Source of the DNA: an uncultured Polaribacter sp. | Lineage (GTDB): Bacteria; Bacteroidota; Bacteroidia; Flavobacteriales; Flavobacteriaceae | NCBI RefSeq assembly: GCF_947497125.1 | Contig: NZ_CANMFI010000003.1 | Span: 186,001 to 250,000 of the forward strand | Direction: 5' to 3' | DNA: 64,000 nt | In this document: positions 1 to 8,762 of the stretch, one piece after another | Position numbering within the stretch: position 1 is the first letter of the stretch | Layout of the letters: each line of letters opens with the position of its first letter | The notes under the pieces: generated by a model | Told to the model about the DNA's origin: nothing | Seen by the model: the letters and a program-made list of their open reading frames with translations, nothing else | Database searches by the model: none | Program-made: the position numbers and the translations under genes

Positions 1-638
1 TCTGTTATTCCTCTTTTAATTTCTTTAAAATTAATTTTTAAAATTTCGTTTCTGTTTTTTGACAGATAAAAACTTAAAATTATTAATTGAGAAATTATAA
101 AACCAATGATTAACCCAAGTAAGCTAAAATAGTAATACAAAAGGTATTGCATTATAATATTACTAATTATTAAAAATACCTTAGTGTTAGAAATAATAGA
201 AAATTCTTTTTTAAAGGTAAATAAACTTTCGTTTATTAAATTGTAAGTATATATAATACAGCCAATTGAGCTAAGAATAATTATTGTAATCCCAATTTTA
301 TCTAAAAAAAAATATTTAGAGATTAAAAATACTATTAGAGAAATACCAATTGTTAAAAAAGGAGTTAGTAGAATTAAAAAATTAAACCAGTTATTACTTT
401 CTCTTTTATTTTTTGCAATTACTATGCATTTGTCTAACTGTAATGTGGCTACAATAGATATTATACTAAGAATACTCATAAAAACTCCAAAAATACCATA
501 TGCTTCTTCACCATAAATTTTAGCTAAAAAGATGGCACCAATTACTGCAATAATTTGTGCAATTACAGATCCTCTAAACATTATAAGAATGTTCTTATAA
601 AAAAAAGGTAATGGTTTTTTATGTATTTTAGTCTTCAA
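1..638 (-). CDS. Wzx/RfbX-type polysaccharide flippase (3' end outside window)
   Basis: The minus strand stays open from about 638 to the left edge and encodes a very hydrophobic protein of the MOP-superfamily flippase type, which moves lipid-linked oligosaccharide units across the inner membrane. A basic N-terminus (KTKIHKKP) precedes FRGSVIAQ and at least five membrane segments; the C-terminal part is missing. An in-frame stop at 639-641 is followed directly by TTG at 638; the first ATG is at 581, already at the edge of the first membrane helix, so TTG is the better start. A perfect TATATTTG -7 box reads leftward at 660-653. The family is clear from the hydrophobic pattern; the substrate cannot be told. 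The gene is divergent from the nucleotidase gene at 667. Confidence 0.75.
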   Translation of the reverse strand, partial: MKTKIHKKPLPFFYKNILIMFRGSVIAQIIAVIGAIFLAKIYGEEAYGIFGVFMSILSIISIVATLQLDKCIVIAKNKRESNNWFNFLILLTPFLTIGISLIVFLISKYFFLDKIGITIIILSSIGCIIYTYNLINESLFTFKKEFSIISNTKVFLIISNIIMQYLLYYYFSLLGLIIGFIISQLIILSFYLSKNRNEILKINFKEIKRGIT

Positions 639-666
639 TTAGTTTATTTGTTCAAATATAATGTAA

Positions 667-1359
667 ATGAAAAATATAAAACATGTTTTCTTTGATTTAG
701 ATCATACCCTGTGGGATTTTGAGAAAAATTCTGATTTAACTTTCGAAAAAGTATTTAAGAATAACAAGATAAATGTAAACTTAAATGATTTTTTAAAAGT
801 TTACAAACCTATTAATTTTACTTATTGGAGGTTGTTTAGAGACGAAAAAGTATCAAAAAAAGAGTTAAGATATGGCAGATTAAAAGAAACTTTTGATGCA
901 ATAAACTATGCCATTTCTGATGCTTTAATTGATAAAATTGCAGACGATTATATCGAGTTTTTAGCAGATTTTAATTACCTTTTTGATGGAGCAATAGAAA
1001 TTTTAGAGTATCTAAAAAAGCGATACCAACTTCATATTATTACCAATGGATTTAAAGAAATTCAGCATAAAAAGATAAAAAATTCTAACATAGACCATTA
1101 TTTTGAAACCATTGTTACTTCTGAGTCTGTAGGTGTAAAAAAACCAAACTCAAAAATATTCAAGCATGCTTTACAAATTGCCAATGCTTTAATTGAAAAT
1201 TCGGTAATGATTGGCGATAGTTTAGAAGCGGACATAAATGGCGCTTTGGCTATTGATATGCAAGCGATCTATTGTAATTTTGAGTTAGAAACAGCGTCAG
1301 TTCAATCAGAGAATTTTATAACTGTAAACTCTTTATTAGAAATTAAACAATACTTATAA
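667..1359 (+). CDS. YjjG-family HAD noncanonical pyrimidine nucleotidase
   Basis: Cytosolic HAD-superfamily phosphatase of 230 residues. Motif I is FDLDHTLWDF with Asp10 nucleophile and Asp12 acid/base; motif II is ITNG near residue 126; motif III is the lysine in KKPNSK near 157; motif IV is GDSLEAD near 183. The Trp after the motif I Leu and the alpha-helical cap between residues 17 and 100 match the YjjG group, which dephosphorylates pyrimidine nucleotides such as dUMP and damaged or noncanonical forms (known for the family, not shown here). It is a single gene with the flippase gene divergent upstream. Substrate is inferred from family resemblance; a general HAD phosphatase is the alternative. 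Confidence 0.85.
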   Translation: MKNIKHVFFDLDHTLWDFEKNSDLTFEKVFKNNKINVNLNDFLKVYKPINFTYWRLFRDEKVSKKELRYGRLKETFDAINYAISDALIDKIADDYIEFLADFNYLFDGAIEILEYLKKRYQLHIITNGFKEIQHKKIKNSNIDHYFETIVTSESVGVKKPNSKIFKHALQIANALIENSVMIGDSLEADINGALAIDMQAIYCNFELETASVQSENFITVNSLLEIKQYL

Positions 1360-1450
1360 TATACCCTTATTTTGATTAAAAATAGGTAGTACCATTTCAT
1401 TTTTAGATATTAGCAATACTAACTTTAGTTTCAATTAAACATAGATACCG

Positions 1451-2233
1451 ATGCTTAAACATATAAAATTTCTTCTTTTACTATTTATAATACCTTCTTT
1501 TTATGCACAAAATACGGTTAATGACTATCAGTATATTATTGTGCAACAAAGATTCGATTTTTTAAAATCTTCAGATCAATTTCAGACAAGCTCACTAACT
1601 AAGTTTCTATTCGAAAAAAAAGGTTTTACCGTTTTTTTAAGTGAAGAAGCGTTGCCAAATTCTATACAAGAAAATAGGTGTATGGCACTTAATGCTTCAG
1701 TTACAGATAACTCGAGTATGTTTACTGTAAAAAATAGCATTGTTTTAAAAGATTGTTATGGTAAGGTTTTGTTTACTTCAGAAGAGGGTAGAAGTAAAGA
1801 GAAAGATTTTAAAAAGTCATATCATAAGGCAATTCGAGCAGCTTTTGACACTATGACAGACATAGAATATAATCCAACGGCTAAAGAAACAACAGCAGTA
1901 GTAACAGAAAAAAAAGTAAGTGTTGTTTTACCAATTAAAAAGACCACCAAAGTGTTAACAGAAATGGTTGCTATAGATGATAAAAAGACAGAAACTTTAA
2001 CCAAAAAGGATATTGAAGTTTCTAATACGTTGTATGCCCAGCAAATTAATAATGGATATCAGTTAGTAAATACACAACCTGTAGTTGTTTTTAAAATATT
2101 AAAAACAAGTTTAAATGATGTTTTTGTAATCGAGAATAAGAATGGAGTTTTTTATAAAGAAAATGATATTTGGATAGCCTCTTATTATGAAAATAATATT
2201 TTAGTTGTTAAAAAGTTTCAAGTTAAATTTTAA
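1451..2233 (+). CDS. Secreted protein of unknown function
   Basis: I do not recognise a named family in this 260-residue protein. A clear signal peptide (LKHIKFLLLLFIIPSFYAQ) suggests export to the periplasm. Residues 25-135 form a compact alpha/beta region containing IVLKDCYGKVLF and EGRSKEKDFKKSYHKAIRAAF. A Thr/Lys-rich linker (about 145-190) and a beta-rich C-terminal part (195-260) follow. The gene is transcribed alone. Its stop codon overlaps that of convergent rarA by 3 bases in a shared TTAA. The sequence style is that of lineage-restricted flavobacterial secreted proteins; no enzyme motif is visible. Confidence 0.7.
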   Translation: MLKHIKFLLLLFIIPSFYAQNTVNDYQYIIVQQRFDFLKSSDQFQTSSLTKFLFEKKGFTVFLSEEALPNSIQENRCMALNASVTDNSSMFTVKNSIVLKDCYGKVLFTSEEGRSKEKDFKKSYHKAIRAAFDTMTDIEYNPTAKETTAVVTEKKVSVVLPIKKTTKVLTEMVAIDDKKTETLTKKDIEVSNTLYAQQINNGYQLVNTQPVVVFKILKTSLNDVFVIENKNGVFYKENDIWIASYYENNILVVKKFQVKF

Positions 2234-3498
2234 TACTTATATTTTTTCCATTTATTTTTTAAAATTTCTCTAAAGCTATTTTCTCTGGCATTGTTAGAAG
2301 GTTCATAAAACTTTGTTCCAGTAATTGTTTCTGGTAAGTATTCTTGATCTACAAAGTTACCGTCATAATTATGTGCGTATTTATATCCTTTACCATACGC
2401 TAAATCTTTCATTAATTTTGTAGGTGCATTGCGTAAGTGGAGCGGAATTGATAAATCACCTGTTTGCTTAACCAGTTCTTGAGCCTCATTTATTGCCATA
2501 TAAGATGCATTACTTTTTGGCGAATTTGCTAAGTATATTGAACACTGACTTAAAATGATTCTAGATTCTGGATTTCCTACTACTGAAACAGCCTGAAAAG
2601 TATTGTTTGCTAAAATTAATGCCGTCGGATTTGCATTGCCAATATCTTCAGAAGCAGCAATTAATAAACGTCTGGCAATAAATTTAACATCTTCGCCACC
2701 CTCTAACATTCTAGCCAACCAATAAACAGCTGCATTTGGGTCGCTACCTCTTATAGATTTAATAAATGCAGATACAATATCATAATGTTGTTCACCCGTT
2801 TTATCATACCTAACAGTATTTTTTTGAATTTTAGTTAACACAAATTCGTTTGTTATGGTAATTTCTTGATCATCAGCAACCAATAGCTCAAAAATATTTA
2901 ATAGTTTTCTAGCATCACCACCAGAAACTTGTAATAATGCTTCTGTTTCTTTGAGCGTAATTTTTTTTCTTGATAAGATAGTATCTTCTTTTATAGCTCT
3001 GTTTAAAAGTGCTACTAAGTCTTCTTTATCAAAAGAATTTAAAATGTATACTTGGCATCTAGAGAGTAGGGCAGGTATTACTTCAAAACTTGGGTTCTCT
3101 GTGGTAGCACCGATTAACGTAACCCAACCTTTTTCTACAGCGCCCAAAAGTGAATCTTGTTGAGATTTGCTAAATCTATGAATTTCGTCAATAAATAAAA
3201 TAGGGTTTTTTGTAGTAAATAAACCTCCGCTTTTTTTTGCCTTTTCGATAACTTCTCTTACTTCTTTTACACCAGAATTTATTGCGCTAAGTGTATAAAA
3301 TGGCCTTCCAGAAGTAGTTGCAATAATATTTGCTAAGGTTGTTTTGCCAATACCTGGTGGTCCCCATAATATTAAAGACGGAATTATTCCTTTTGTAATA
3401 AGATTTGTTAAAATACCATTTTTACCAACCAAATGTTGCTGACTTATATAGTCTTCTAATTTTTTAGGTCTTATTCTTTCTGCCAAAGGTTCATTCAT
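2230..3498 (-). CDS. rarA: Replication-associated recombination protein A (MgsA/RarA AAA+ ATPase)
   Basis: AAA+ ATPase of 422 residues related to clamp loaders; family members act at stalled replication forks. Walker A GPPGIGKT lies at 46-53, Walker B FIDEIHRF at 102-109, sensor 1 around GATTENPSFE, then the MgsA C-terminal tetramerisation region (SAFIKSIRGSDPNAAVYWLARM onward). I place the start at MNEPLAERIRPKKLEDY (3498): this is where homologues begin, and the longer frame to 3591 would cross the rhomboid gene's promoter and start. Convergent with the secreted-protein gene, overlapping stop codons. Confidence 0.93.
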   Translation of the reverse strand: MNEPLAERIRPKKLEDYISQQHLVGKNGILTNLITKGIIPSLILWGPPGIGKTTLANIIATTSGRPFYTLSAINSGVKEVREVIEKAKKSGGLFTTKNPILFIDEIHRFSKSQQDSLLGAVEKGWVTLIGATTENPSFEVIPALLSRCQVYILNSFDKEDLVALLNRAIKEDTILSRKKITLKETEALLQVSGGDARKLLNIFELLVADDQEITITNEFVLTKIQKNTVRYDKTGEQHYDIVSAFIKSIRGSDPNAAVYWLARMLEGGEDVKFIARRLLIAASEDIGNANPTALILANNTFQAVSVVGNPESRIILSQCSIYLANSPKSNASYMAINEAQELVKQTGDLSIPLHLRNAPTKLMKDLAYGKGYKYAHNYDGNFVDQEYLPETITGTKFYEPSNNARENSFREILKNKWKKYKY

Positions 3499-3530
3499 AT
3501 CGTAAAAATAATAAAGTTTTCTGTCAATTT

Positions 3531-3560
3531 TTGTAAAAATATTATTTGGTGCTATTTTTG
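3531..3560 (+). promoter_or_regulatory. Bacteroidota-type promoter of the rhomboid gene
   Basis: TTG at 3531-3533, a 19-base spacer, then TATTTTTG at 3553-3560: an exact match to the Bacteroidota housekeeping promoter TTG-N19-TAnnTTTG. Transcription should begin near 3566, only about 8 bases before the ATG at 3574, so the message would be almost leaderless. Confidence 0.75.
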
Positions 3561-3573
3561 ATTTCATTATTCT

Positions 3574-4245
3574 ATGAAACAAGCAGATCAATTTAAACCT
3601 AGTAAATCTTTTCTTCTTTTACCAATAGTTTTTATACTAGTCATTTGGTTTATTTATTGGGTAGAAATTTATTATGGATTTAACTTTAATAAATTTGGAG
3701 TTTTTCCAAGGTCTTTTAAAGGTTTACAAGGAGTTGTATTTACTCATTTTATTCACAGCAACACAAATCATCTTTTTAATAATTCGGTTCCTTTATTTGT
3801 GCTTTTATCAAGTTTGTTTTATTTCTATAAAGAAGTTGCTTATAAGGTGTTATTTATTGGTGCGCTTTTAGTAGGTTTTCTAACTTGGACATTTGCAAGA
3901 GAATCTTATCATATTGGCGCTAGTGGTCTTGTTTACCTACTTTTTAGCTTTGTTTTTTTTAGTGGTATTATAAAAAAACATTACAGATTAGTTGCCTTAT
4001 CACTCATTATTATATTTTTATACGGCAGTATTATTTGGTATGTTTTACCAATTAAAGAAGGTGTTTCTTGGGAAGGGCACTTGTCTGGTTTTATTGTTGG
4101 CCTCTGCTTTGCTATTGTTTTTAGAAATAAAGGAATTCTAAAAGAAGAACATCAATTTAAAGAAACAGCATTCGATTTACTTTTTGATGAAAATGGCAAT
4201 TATATACCACCTCAAAAAGAAGAAAGTGTGGAAGAAAACAATTAG
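3574..4245 (+). CDS. Rhomboid family intramembrane serine protease
   Basis: Six-helix membrane protein of 223 residues, cleaving single-pass substrates within the inner membrane. The catalytic serine is Ser117 in HIGASG (113-118, the GxSG motif) and the partner His169 in WEGHLSG. The upstream motif FTHFIHSNTNHLFNN (57-70) supplies the His/Asn residues of the oxyanion region. A short hydrophilic cytoplasmic tail follows (185-223). The promoter at 3531-3560 fits this start. Convergent with rlmB, overlapping by 4 bp. Natural substrate unknown. Confidence 0.9.
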   Translation: MKQADQFKPSKSFLLLPIVFILVIWFIYWVEIYYGFNFNKFGVFPRSFKGLQGVVFTHFIHSNTNHLFNNSVPLFVLLSSLFYFYKEVAYKVLFIGALLVGFLTWTFARESYHIGASGLVYLLFSFVFFSGIIKKHYRLVALSLIIIFLYGSIIWYVLPIKEGVSWEGHLSGFIVGLCFAIVFRNKGILKEEHQFKETAFDLLFDENGNYIPPQKEESVEENN

Positions 4246-4994
4246 TTTAAACGTTGTCTTACCGTTTCGTATAAAAATGCTCCGCAAGCAACAGAAACAT
4301 TTAATGAGGCAATATCACCTAATAAAGGCAATTTCGCTTTATAATCTACCATTTTTAGTATAGACGGGTTAACACCTCGATGTTCAGATCCCATAACAAT
4401 AGCAATGGATTGTTTTAAGTTGATGTCATACAAAGAACTTTCTGTTTTTTCTGTGGCAGCTACTGTCTTAATATGGCTAGCTTGTAGTAAAAACAAGGCA
4501 TCTTTAATATGATCTACTTTACAAATAGGTATTTTAAAAGCAGCACCCGCAGAAGTTTTAATAGTTTCTGCATTTACAGGAGCACTTCCATTTTTTTGAA
4601 TGATAATACCGTTTACACCCGTACATTCTGCAGTTCTTATAATTGCACCAAAGTTTCTTACATCAGACAGTTGATCTAACAATAGAAATAAAGGTGTTTT
4701 ATTACTTGCAATTGTTTTTTCTATAAGTCCTTCTAAATCATAAAATTCGATAGGAGAAATTTGTGCAACCGCACCTTGGTGATTACTTTTTTTAGACAAC
4801 CGATCTAATTTTTCTACAGGTACAATACTTGTGGTTAGGTTATTTGTTTTAATTAATTTATTCAATTCATAAAACAATTCTCCTCTTAACCCTTTTTGTA
4901 GGTATATTTTATTAATACTAGAGCCACTTTCTATAGCTTCTATAATTGCTCTAATTCCAAAAATATTTGTTGTAGTTGTATTCTCTGTTGTCAT
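4242..4994 (-). CDS. rlmB: 23S rRNA (guanosine-2'-O)-methyltransferase RlmB-like (SpoU/TrmH family)
   Basis: SPOUT-class methyltransferase of 250 residues, expected to methylate the ribose of a guanosine in the 23S peptidyl-transferase loop using SAM. The N-terminal substrate-binding domain (10-85) starts with IFGIRAIIEAI. SpoU motif 1 is DVRNFGAIIRTAE (111-123), motif 2 is VMGSEHRGV (200-208), and motif 3 is LPLLGDIASLNVSVA (222-236), forming the trefoil knot. A perfect TACATTTG -7 box sits at 5006-4999 directly before the ATG. RlmB is favoured over TrmH by the N-terminal domain; the exact target base is inferred. Confidence 0.88.
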   Translation of the reverse strand: MTTENTTTTNIFGIRAIIEAIESGSSINKIYLQKGLRGELFYELNKLIKTNNLTTSIVPVEKLDRLSKKSNHQGAVAQISPIEFYDLEGLIEKTIASNKTPLFLLLDQLSDVRNFGAIIRTAECTGVNGIIIQKNGSAPVNAETIKTSAGAAFKIPICKVDHIKDALFLLQASHIKTVAATEKTESSLYDINLKQSIAIVMGSEHRGVNPSILKMVDYKAKLPLLGDIASLNVSVACGAFLYETVRQRLN

Positions 4995-5031
4995 GTTGCA
5001 AATGTATGTTAATTATCGAATATAATAACAA
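4994..5031 (-). promoter_or_regulatory. Promoter of rlmB, possibly leaderless
   Basis: Reading leftward, TACATTTG spans 5006-4999 (perfect -7 box) with TTG at 5031-5029, spacer 22. The -33 TTG is the end of the T-tract of the upstream terminator. The box ends only 5 bases before the ATG at 4994, so the transcript probably starts at or within a few bases of the start codon. Confidence 0.55.
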
Positions 5032-5058
5032 AAAAAACCACCTCTAAAAGAGGTGGTT
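5030..5058 (-). terminator. Intrinsic terminator of the first Sus locus
   Basis: Perfect 10-bp stem AACCACCTCT/AGAGGTGGTT (5036-5045 and 5049-5058) with an AAA loop, followed on the minus strand by a long T-tract. It ends the operon running from the SusC gene at 11831. Confidence 0.9.
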
Positions 5059-5078
5059 TGAAATAATATTATTAAATA

Positions 5079-6434
5079 TTATTTTATTTTCTTGTTATTA
5101 TATAATATTTTCTTGTAGTTTTTATTTTGCTCGATCTTTTTACCGATAAGAGCATTTCTCTTATCTATATCTTCAGCAGATGGTCTAGCATAAGTACCTA
5201 TTCTAGTATACGAATAGTCAATGTCACTATATGCAACAGATGTAGATGCTATAGCTACACTTAAATAGTGATTAATTGTTCCAGCTTCAACATTATAATT
5301 ACCTGGATCAGGGTTTACCGTTCCAGCAACATAATGTGTCCAATTAGAAGGGAATCCTCCATTAAATTCATCAAAGCTTCCAGCAGCTTGTACTTCATCT
5401 AAAATAGCCAAATTACCAGATTCTCCAAATTTAATTTTTAAATTTTCTGGATGTGGATATCCATAATCACTTAAAGGAGAATAAAGATTTATTCCTAATA
5501 ATGTAGTACCCGTTGGATCTGAAGGGTCTAATTTTAATTCAAATTCTCCACTTGTAGGTAAAAATAAACCAGCATTACCTGTATAGAAATCTTCTAAAAA
5601 TCCACCCCAAAAAGTTGTATCATAGTTGTAAGTACCAACCATAAGTGCTGCAGATTCAGGAGCAGTAAATATCCTTGTACTAAAGTAATGATTTAGACCA
5701 GATAAAGATGCAACACTTTTACCTGCATTATCTTTAAACGTTCCTTCATCCCATGTTACTACTATAAAATCATCTGGCGCAAAAGTACCATGATTTTCAA
5801 TAACAATAGTTGTTCCGTCAGAAGCAAAGTTGTCAGCACCATTTACTGTTATAGTTCTACTTCCAAAAAATCCTGTAAAAGTAACATCGCCTCCTTGATA
5901 AGTTACAGGTTCAGAAAACTTTAAAACTACAGGAGCAAATGGACTAATATCTGCAGACTGAAAAGATGGATTTGAATCATCTCTTAAAAATTCTGGAGCA
6001 GCTGTATCTGGTGTTGTAACTGTTAATTTTGTTACAGTTTCTGAGATAAAGTTGTCTGAACTTTTATGGATTGCATATACATCGTAGCTGTAAGATCCAA
6101 AAATATTGCTATCTATAGTGATATCCACTGGTGTAGAACCATCTACATCAAAATCGTCTGCTTGTATAAATCCACTTCCACCATGAACATCAGTAGATGA
6201 CGGAGCAGGTGTACCTGCTGCTACTACCGCATAGTAAGCTTTACCTACAGATGTAGGTGTATAAGTTACTACAAATTCGTTATCTGTTGTTGCTGCTGCA
6301 TTCTCAGCAATTGTAAATGCTGCTGGAGAAGTATATTCTACAGGTACATAACCAGATTCGTTTGTTGTATCACAAGAGTAAAATGCTGTTGCCAACACAA
6401 ATACCCCAATAATTTTTTTCATATTTAGTTTCAT
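5079..6434 (-). CDS. Surface lipoprotein with Ig-like domain (Sus-locus accessory)
   Basis: Lipoprotein of 451 residues. The signal peptide ends in a lipobox with Cys21 (AFYSC), followed by DTTNES. Residues 30-145 form a fibronectin/Ig-like beta domain. Residues 145-255 resemble a bacterial SbsA-type Ig domain (APVVLKFSEPV, DDFIVVTWDEGTFKDNAGKSV). A C-terminal part of about 190 residues is rich in Gly and aromatics and I do not recognise it. It is last in the susC-susD-lipoprotein-lipoprotein operon, 8 bp after the previous gene. By position it is likely a surface-exposed glycan- or ligand-binding accessory; this is inference, and no catalytic motif is visible. Confidence 0.72.
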   Translation of the reverse strand: MKLNMKKIIGVFVLATAFYSCDTTNESGYVPVEYTSPAAFTIAENAAATTDNEFVVTYTPTSVGKAYYAVVAAGTPAPSSTDVHGGSGFIQADDFDVDGSTPVDITIDSNIFGSYSYDVYAIHKSSDNFISETVTKLTVTTPDTAAPEFLRDDSNPSFQSADISPFAPVVLKFSEPVTYQGGDVTFTGFFGSRTITVNGADNFASDGTTIVIENHGTFAPDDFIVVTWDEGTFKDNAGKSVASLSGLNHYFSTRIFTAPESAALMVGTYNYDTTFWGGFLEDFYTGNAGLFLPTSGEFELKLDPSDPTGTTLLGINLYSPLSDYGYPHPENLKIKFGESGNLAILDEVQAAGSFDEFNGGFPSNWTHYVAGTVNPDPGNYNVEAGTINHYLSVAIASTSVAYSDIDYSYTRIGTYARPSAEDIDKRNALIGKKIEQNKNYKKILYNNKKIK

Positions 6435-6442
6435 ATTGTCTT

Positions 6443-7309
6443 TTAGTTTTTAGTTATAGTCTCTGTGAATTGTCTTCTAATTCCACCACTTTGGTACAAT
6501 GTATAATTGATAACCATTGTTTTAGAACATGATGTATACAAACCAGAAGCTTCTATTTCGTAGTCATCTTGAATATCACCGTTCCATGTTGCTGTACAAA
6601 GTGGTTGTCTAGCAATTGTAAACTCACCTGTAACCAAGTCTAAATCTACTAAAGTTTTGTTACTAACAACAACTACTTCATCCCAGTAACCTGTATCTGT
6701 AATCCATGCATATGCAATACCTTCCATGTAAAGGTCAGTACCATCAAAACTTGTTGTTATAAGACTATCATTCGGTCCTGCTTGACTTGCTGGTACATTA
6801 TCTACACCACTCCAAGTAGCTTCTCCTAATCCTTGAAGACTAAAAGCACAATCATCATCTTGTAACGTTAATGTCATTGTTTTACCAATACCATCAGGCC
6901 CAGGAAAACCTAAACCTACAGGAGCGTCTGTAAGAGTAATTGTAATTACTTTATCTCCGTCTTCATCATTGTTGTTAATCGAGTTGATTTTTAATACATC
7001 TTGAAAAACGCCAGCAGCTAAATTAAAACTAGATTTGTCATCAACAATGGTATAGTGTACACCTTCTACAGCATTATCTGAAGAAATAGTAAAAGATACA
7101 GCAGTAGCACTTGTTGCTGCTGCTCTTGAGTTAGATAAGTTTAAAACAACTTCTATTGGGTCTGTATTAGATTCAAGAACAGAAACTGCTGTTGATTCTA
7201 ATGATACAAATGCATCTGCAGGAAATGATAAAGTAGGTATAGTCTCCTTACTTTCATCACAAGAACTAAACAATGCAATTGCTGCAAAAATTATTAGTAT
7301 TTTTTTCAT
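6443..7309 (-). CDS. Calx-beta-like surface lipoprotein (Sus-locus accessory)
   Basis: Lipoprotein of 288 residues with lipobox FSSC (Cys17) and an acidic DES after it, as often seen in surface-exported Bacteroidota lipoproteins. Residues 30-150 read as a Calx-beta-type beta sandwich (AVEGVHYTIVDD, DGDKVITITLTDAP, MTLTLQDDD). The remaining C-terminal half is beta-rich with Cys residues near 240 and 260. It lies 25 bp downstream of the susD gene in the same transcription unit. Role inferred: ligand capture at the cell surface beside the SusCD transporter. Confidence 0.72.
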   Translation of the reverse strand: MKKILIIFAAIALFSSCDESKETIPTLSFPADAFVSLESTAVSVLESNTDPIEVVLNLSNSRAAATSATAVSFTISSDNAVEGVHYTIVDDKSSFNLAAGVFQDVLKINSINNNDEDGDKVITITLTDAPVGLGFPGPDGIGKTMTLTLQDDDCAFSLQGLGEATWSGVDNVPASQAGPNDSLITTSFDGTDLYMEGIAYAWITDTGYWDEVVVVSNKTLVDLDLVTGEFTIARQPLCTATWNGDIQDDYEIEASGLYTSCSKTMVINYTLYQSGGIRRQFTETITKN

Positions 7310-7334
7310 TTTATTATAATTTTAAAATTATTAA

Positions 7335-8750
7335 TTAGTTTCCGTAACCTGGTGATTGTACCATGTTTGGGTTTAAGTTTAATTCATTCAAACTAATTGG
7401 TAAATTAAAACGGTGGTCTCCTGCAGGTAATGTTAAAACATCTGCTGCAACACCAGAACCATCTGCTAAATGACCTTTATTAGATCTTTCTACAGGTAAG
7501 CCCATTCTTTTAATGTCTGTAAAACGAGATCCTTCGAAAGCCAATTCTAATCTTCTTTCTAACTGTATAGCATCTCTTAATGCTGGTCCTGCTTCATTAC
7601 CACTTGTAAAACCTTCGTATCTTTGAGATCTAACAGCGTCTAAAGCAGCCAATGCTTCTGCATCTTTACCACCTTGTGCAGCTAAAGCTTCTGCTTTAAT
7701 AAGCATTACTTCAGAAGCTCTTACAATTTTAGCATCAACATTACCTGTAGAAGTAGCGATTGTACTTGCATACCATTTTAATACATGGTTGTATGAATTA
7801 CCTTCAAAGTCACTTGTTTCAAAGTAAGCACTTAATCTAATATCATTTGCTTGGTATAATGAGTAAAATTCGAAATCTGGAACATACTCAGATTTAATAC
7901 CACCAGTTGTTTGACTATAAGGAACTCCAACACCAACACTAGTTACATCATCGTTTCTTAGACCAAAAATTACACCATCTTTGCTTGAGTCATTCCAAAC
8001 ACCTGTAAAGTTTGCTCTACTAGCAACACTTGCTGTTACTTTATTGGCTGCAGTTACTGCGTTTGCCATTTCACCCATGTGTAAGTACACATTAGCTAGT
8101 ATACCGTTAACAGCGTTTTTACCCATTTGATAAACACCGTTGTCTGCATTTATTAAAGCAGCAGCAGTTGTTAAGTCTGTTACTATTTTTTGATAAAATT
8201 CTGCAATAGTTAATGTTCTTGCAGGTAAATCGTTAATATCAGACGTTTCTATATATGGCATTGCTAAAGTAGCATTAGAACCTGCAGCTTGTGTAGGTAT
8301 TTCTCCATAAAATTTAATAACATCAAAATGTGCCAATGCTCTAATAGCCAAAGCTTCTCCTTGAATATTGTTCTTAAATGAACCATTTTCTAAAGTACCT
8401 AAGTTTTGTAAAACATTATTTACATTTCTAATAACTGCATACGCAGAAGTAGTATGGTAAGAACCTGAATTTTGGTTATATAACCAGTCATGTGTTTGTT
8501 GTTGACTTAATCTACCTTCTCTACTAATGATAAGGTTGTCTGATAAAACATCACGAGACTGCATACTTCCATTGTAATAAGCACCGGTTAACATACGCAA
8601 ATAAGCTCCTCTTATCGCGTTGGTAAAATCGCCTTCGTTTCTAAATGCTTCTTCTGCAGCAACAGTAGAAGTAGGAAAGGTGTCAAGTCTATTATCACAA
8701 GATGTTACCGTGATAACTAACACTAAAATTAATAATATATATTTTTTCAT
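7335..8750 (-). CDS. SusD/RagB family outer-membrane lipoprotein
   Basis: Substrate-binding lid of a SusCD transporter, 471 residues, anchored by lipobox VTSC (Cys18). Features seen are DNRLDTFPTSTVAAEEAF at the mature N-terminus, the TPR-rich helical core (GEALAIRALAHFDVIKFYGEIP near 135) and the C-terminal SusD signature AIQLERRLELAFEGSRFTDIKRMG near 395-420. It lies 12 bp downstream of its SusC partner. No CAZyme, sulfatase or peptidase is adjacent, so the ligand cannot be assigned from context. Confidence 0.93.
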   Translation of the reverse strand: MKKYILLILVLVITVTSCDNRLDTFPTSTVAAEEAFRNEGDFTNAIRGAYLRMLTGAYYNGSMQSRDVLSDNLIISREGRLSQQQTHDWLYNQNSGSYHTTSAYAVIRNVNNVLQNLGTLENGSFKNNIQGEALAIRALAHFDVIKFYGEIPTQAAGSNATLAMPYIETSDINDLPARTLTIAEFYQKIVTDLTTAAALINADNGVYQMGKNAVNGILANVYLHMGEMANAVTAANKVTASVASRANFTGVWNDSSKDGVIFGLRNDDVTSVGVGVPYSQTTGGIKSEYVPDFEFYSLYQANDIRLSAYFETSDFEGNSYNHVLKWYASTIATSTGNVDAKIVRASEVMLIKAEALAAQGGKDAEALAALDAVRSQRYEGFTSGNEAGPALRDAIQLERRLELAFEGSRFTDIKRMGLPVERSNKGHLADGSGVAADVLTLPAGDHRFNLPISLNELNLNPNMVQSPGYGN

Positions 8751-8762
8751 TTTTATTGTTTT

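Noticed and set aside
1822..2004. Minus-strand open frame inside the secreted-protein gene
   Set aside because: It is a shadow of the plus-strand gene, with no domain, no promoter and no conserved look.
3499..3591. Extended N-terminus of rarA
   Set aside because: It would overlap the rhomboid start and its consensus promoter; the conserved protein begins at 3498.
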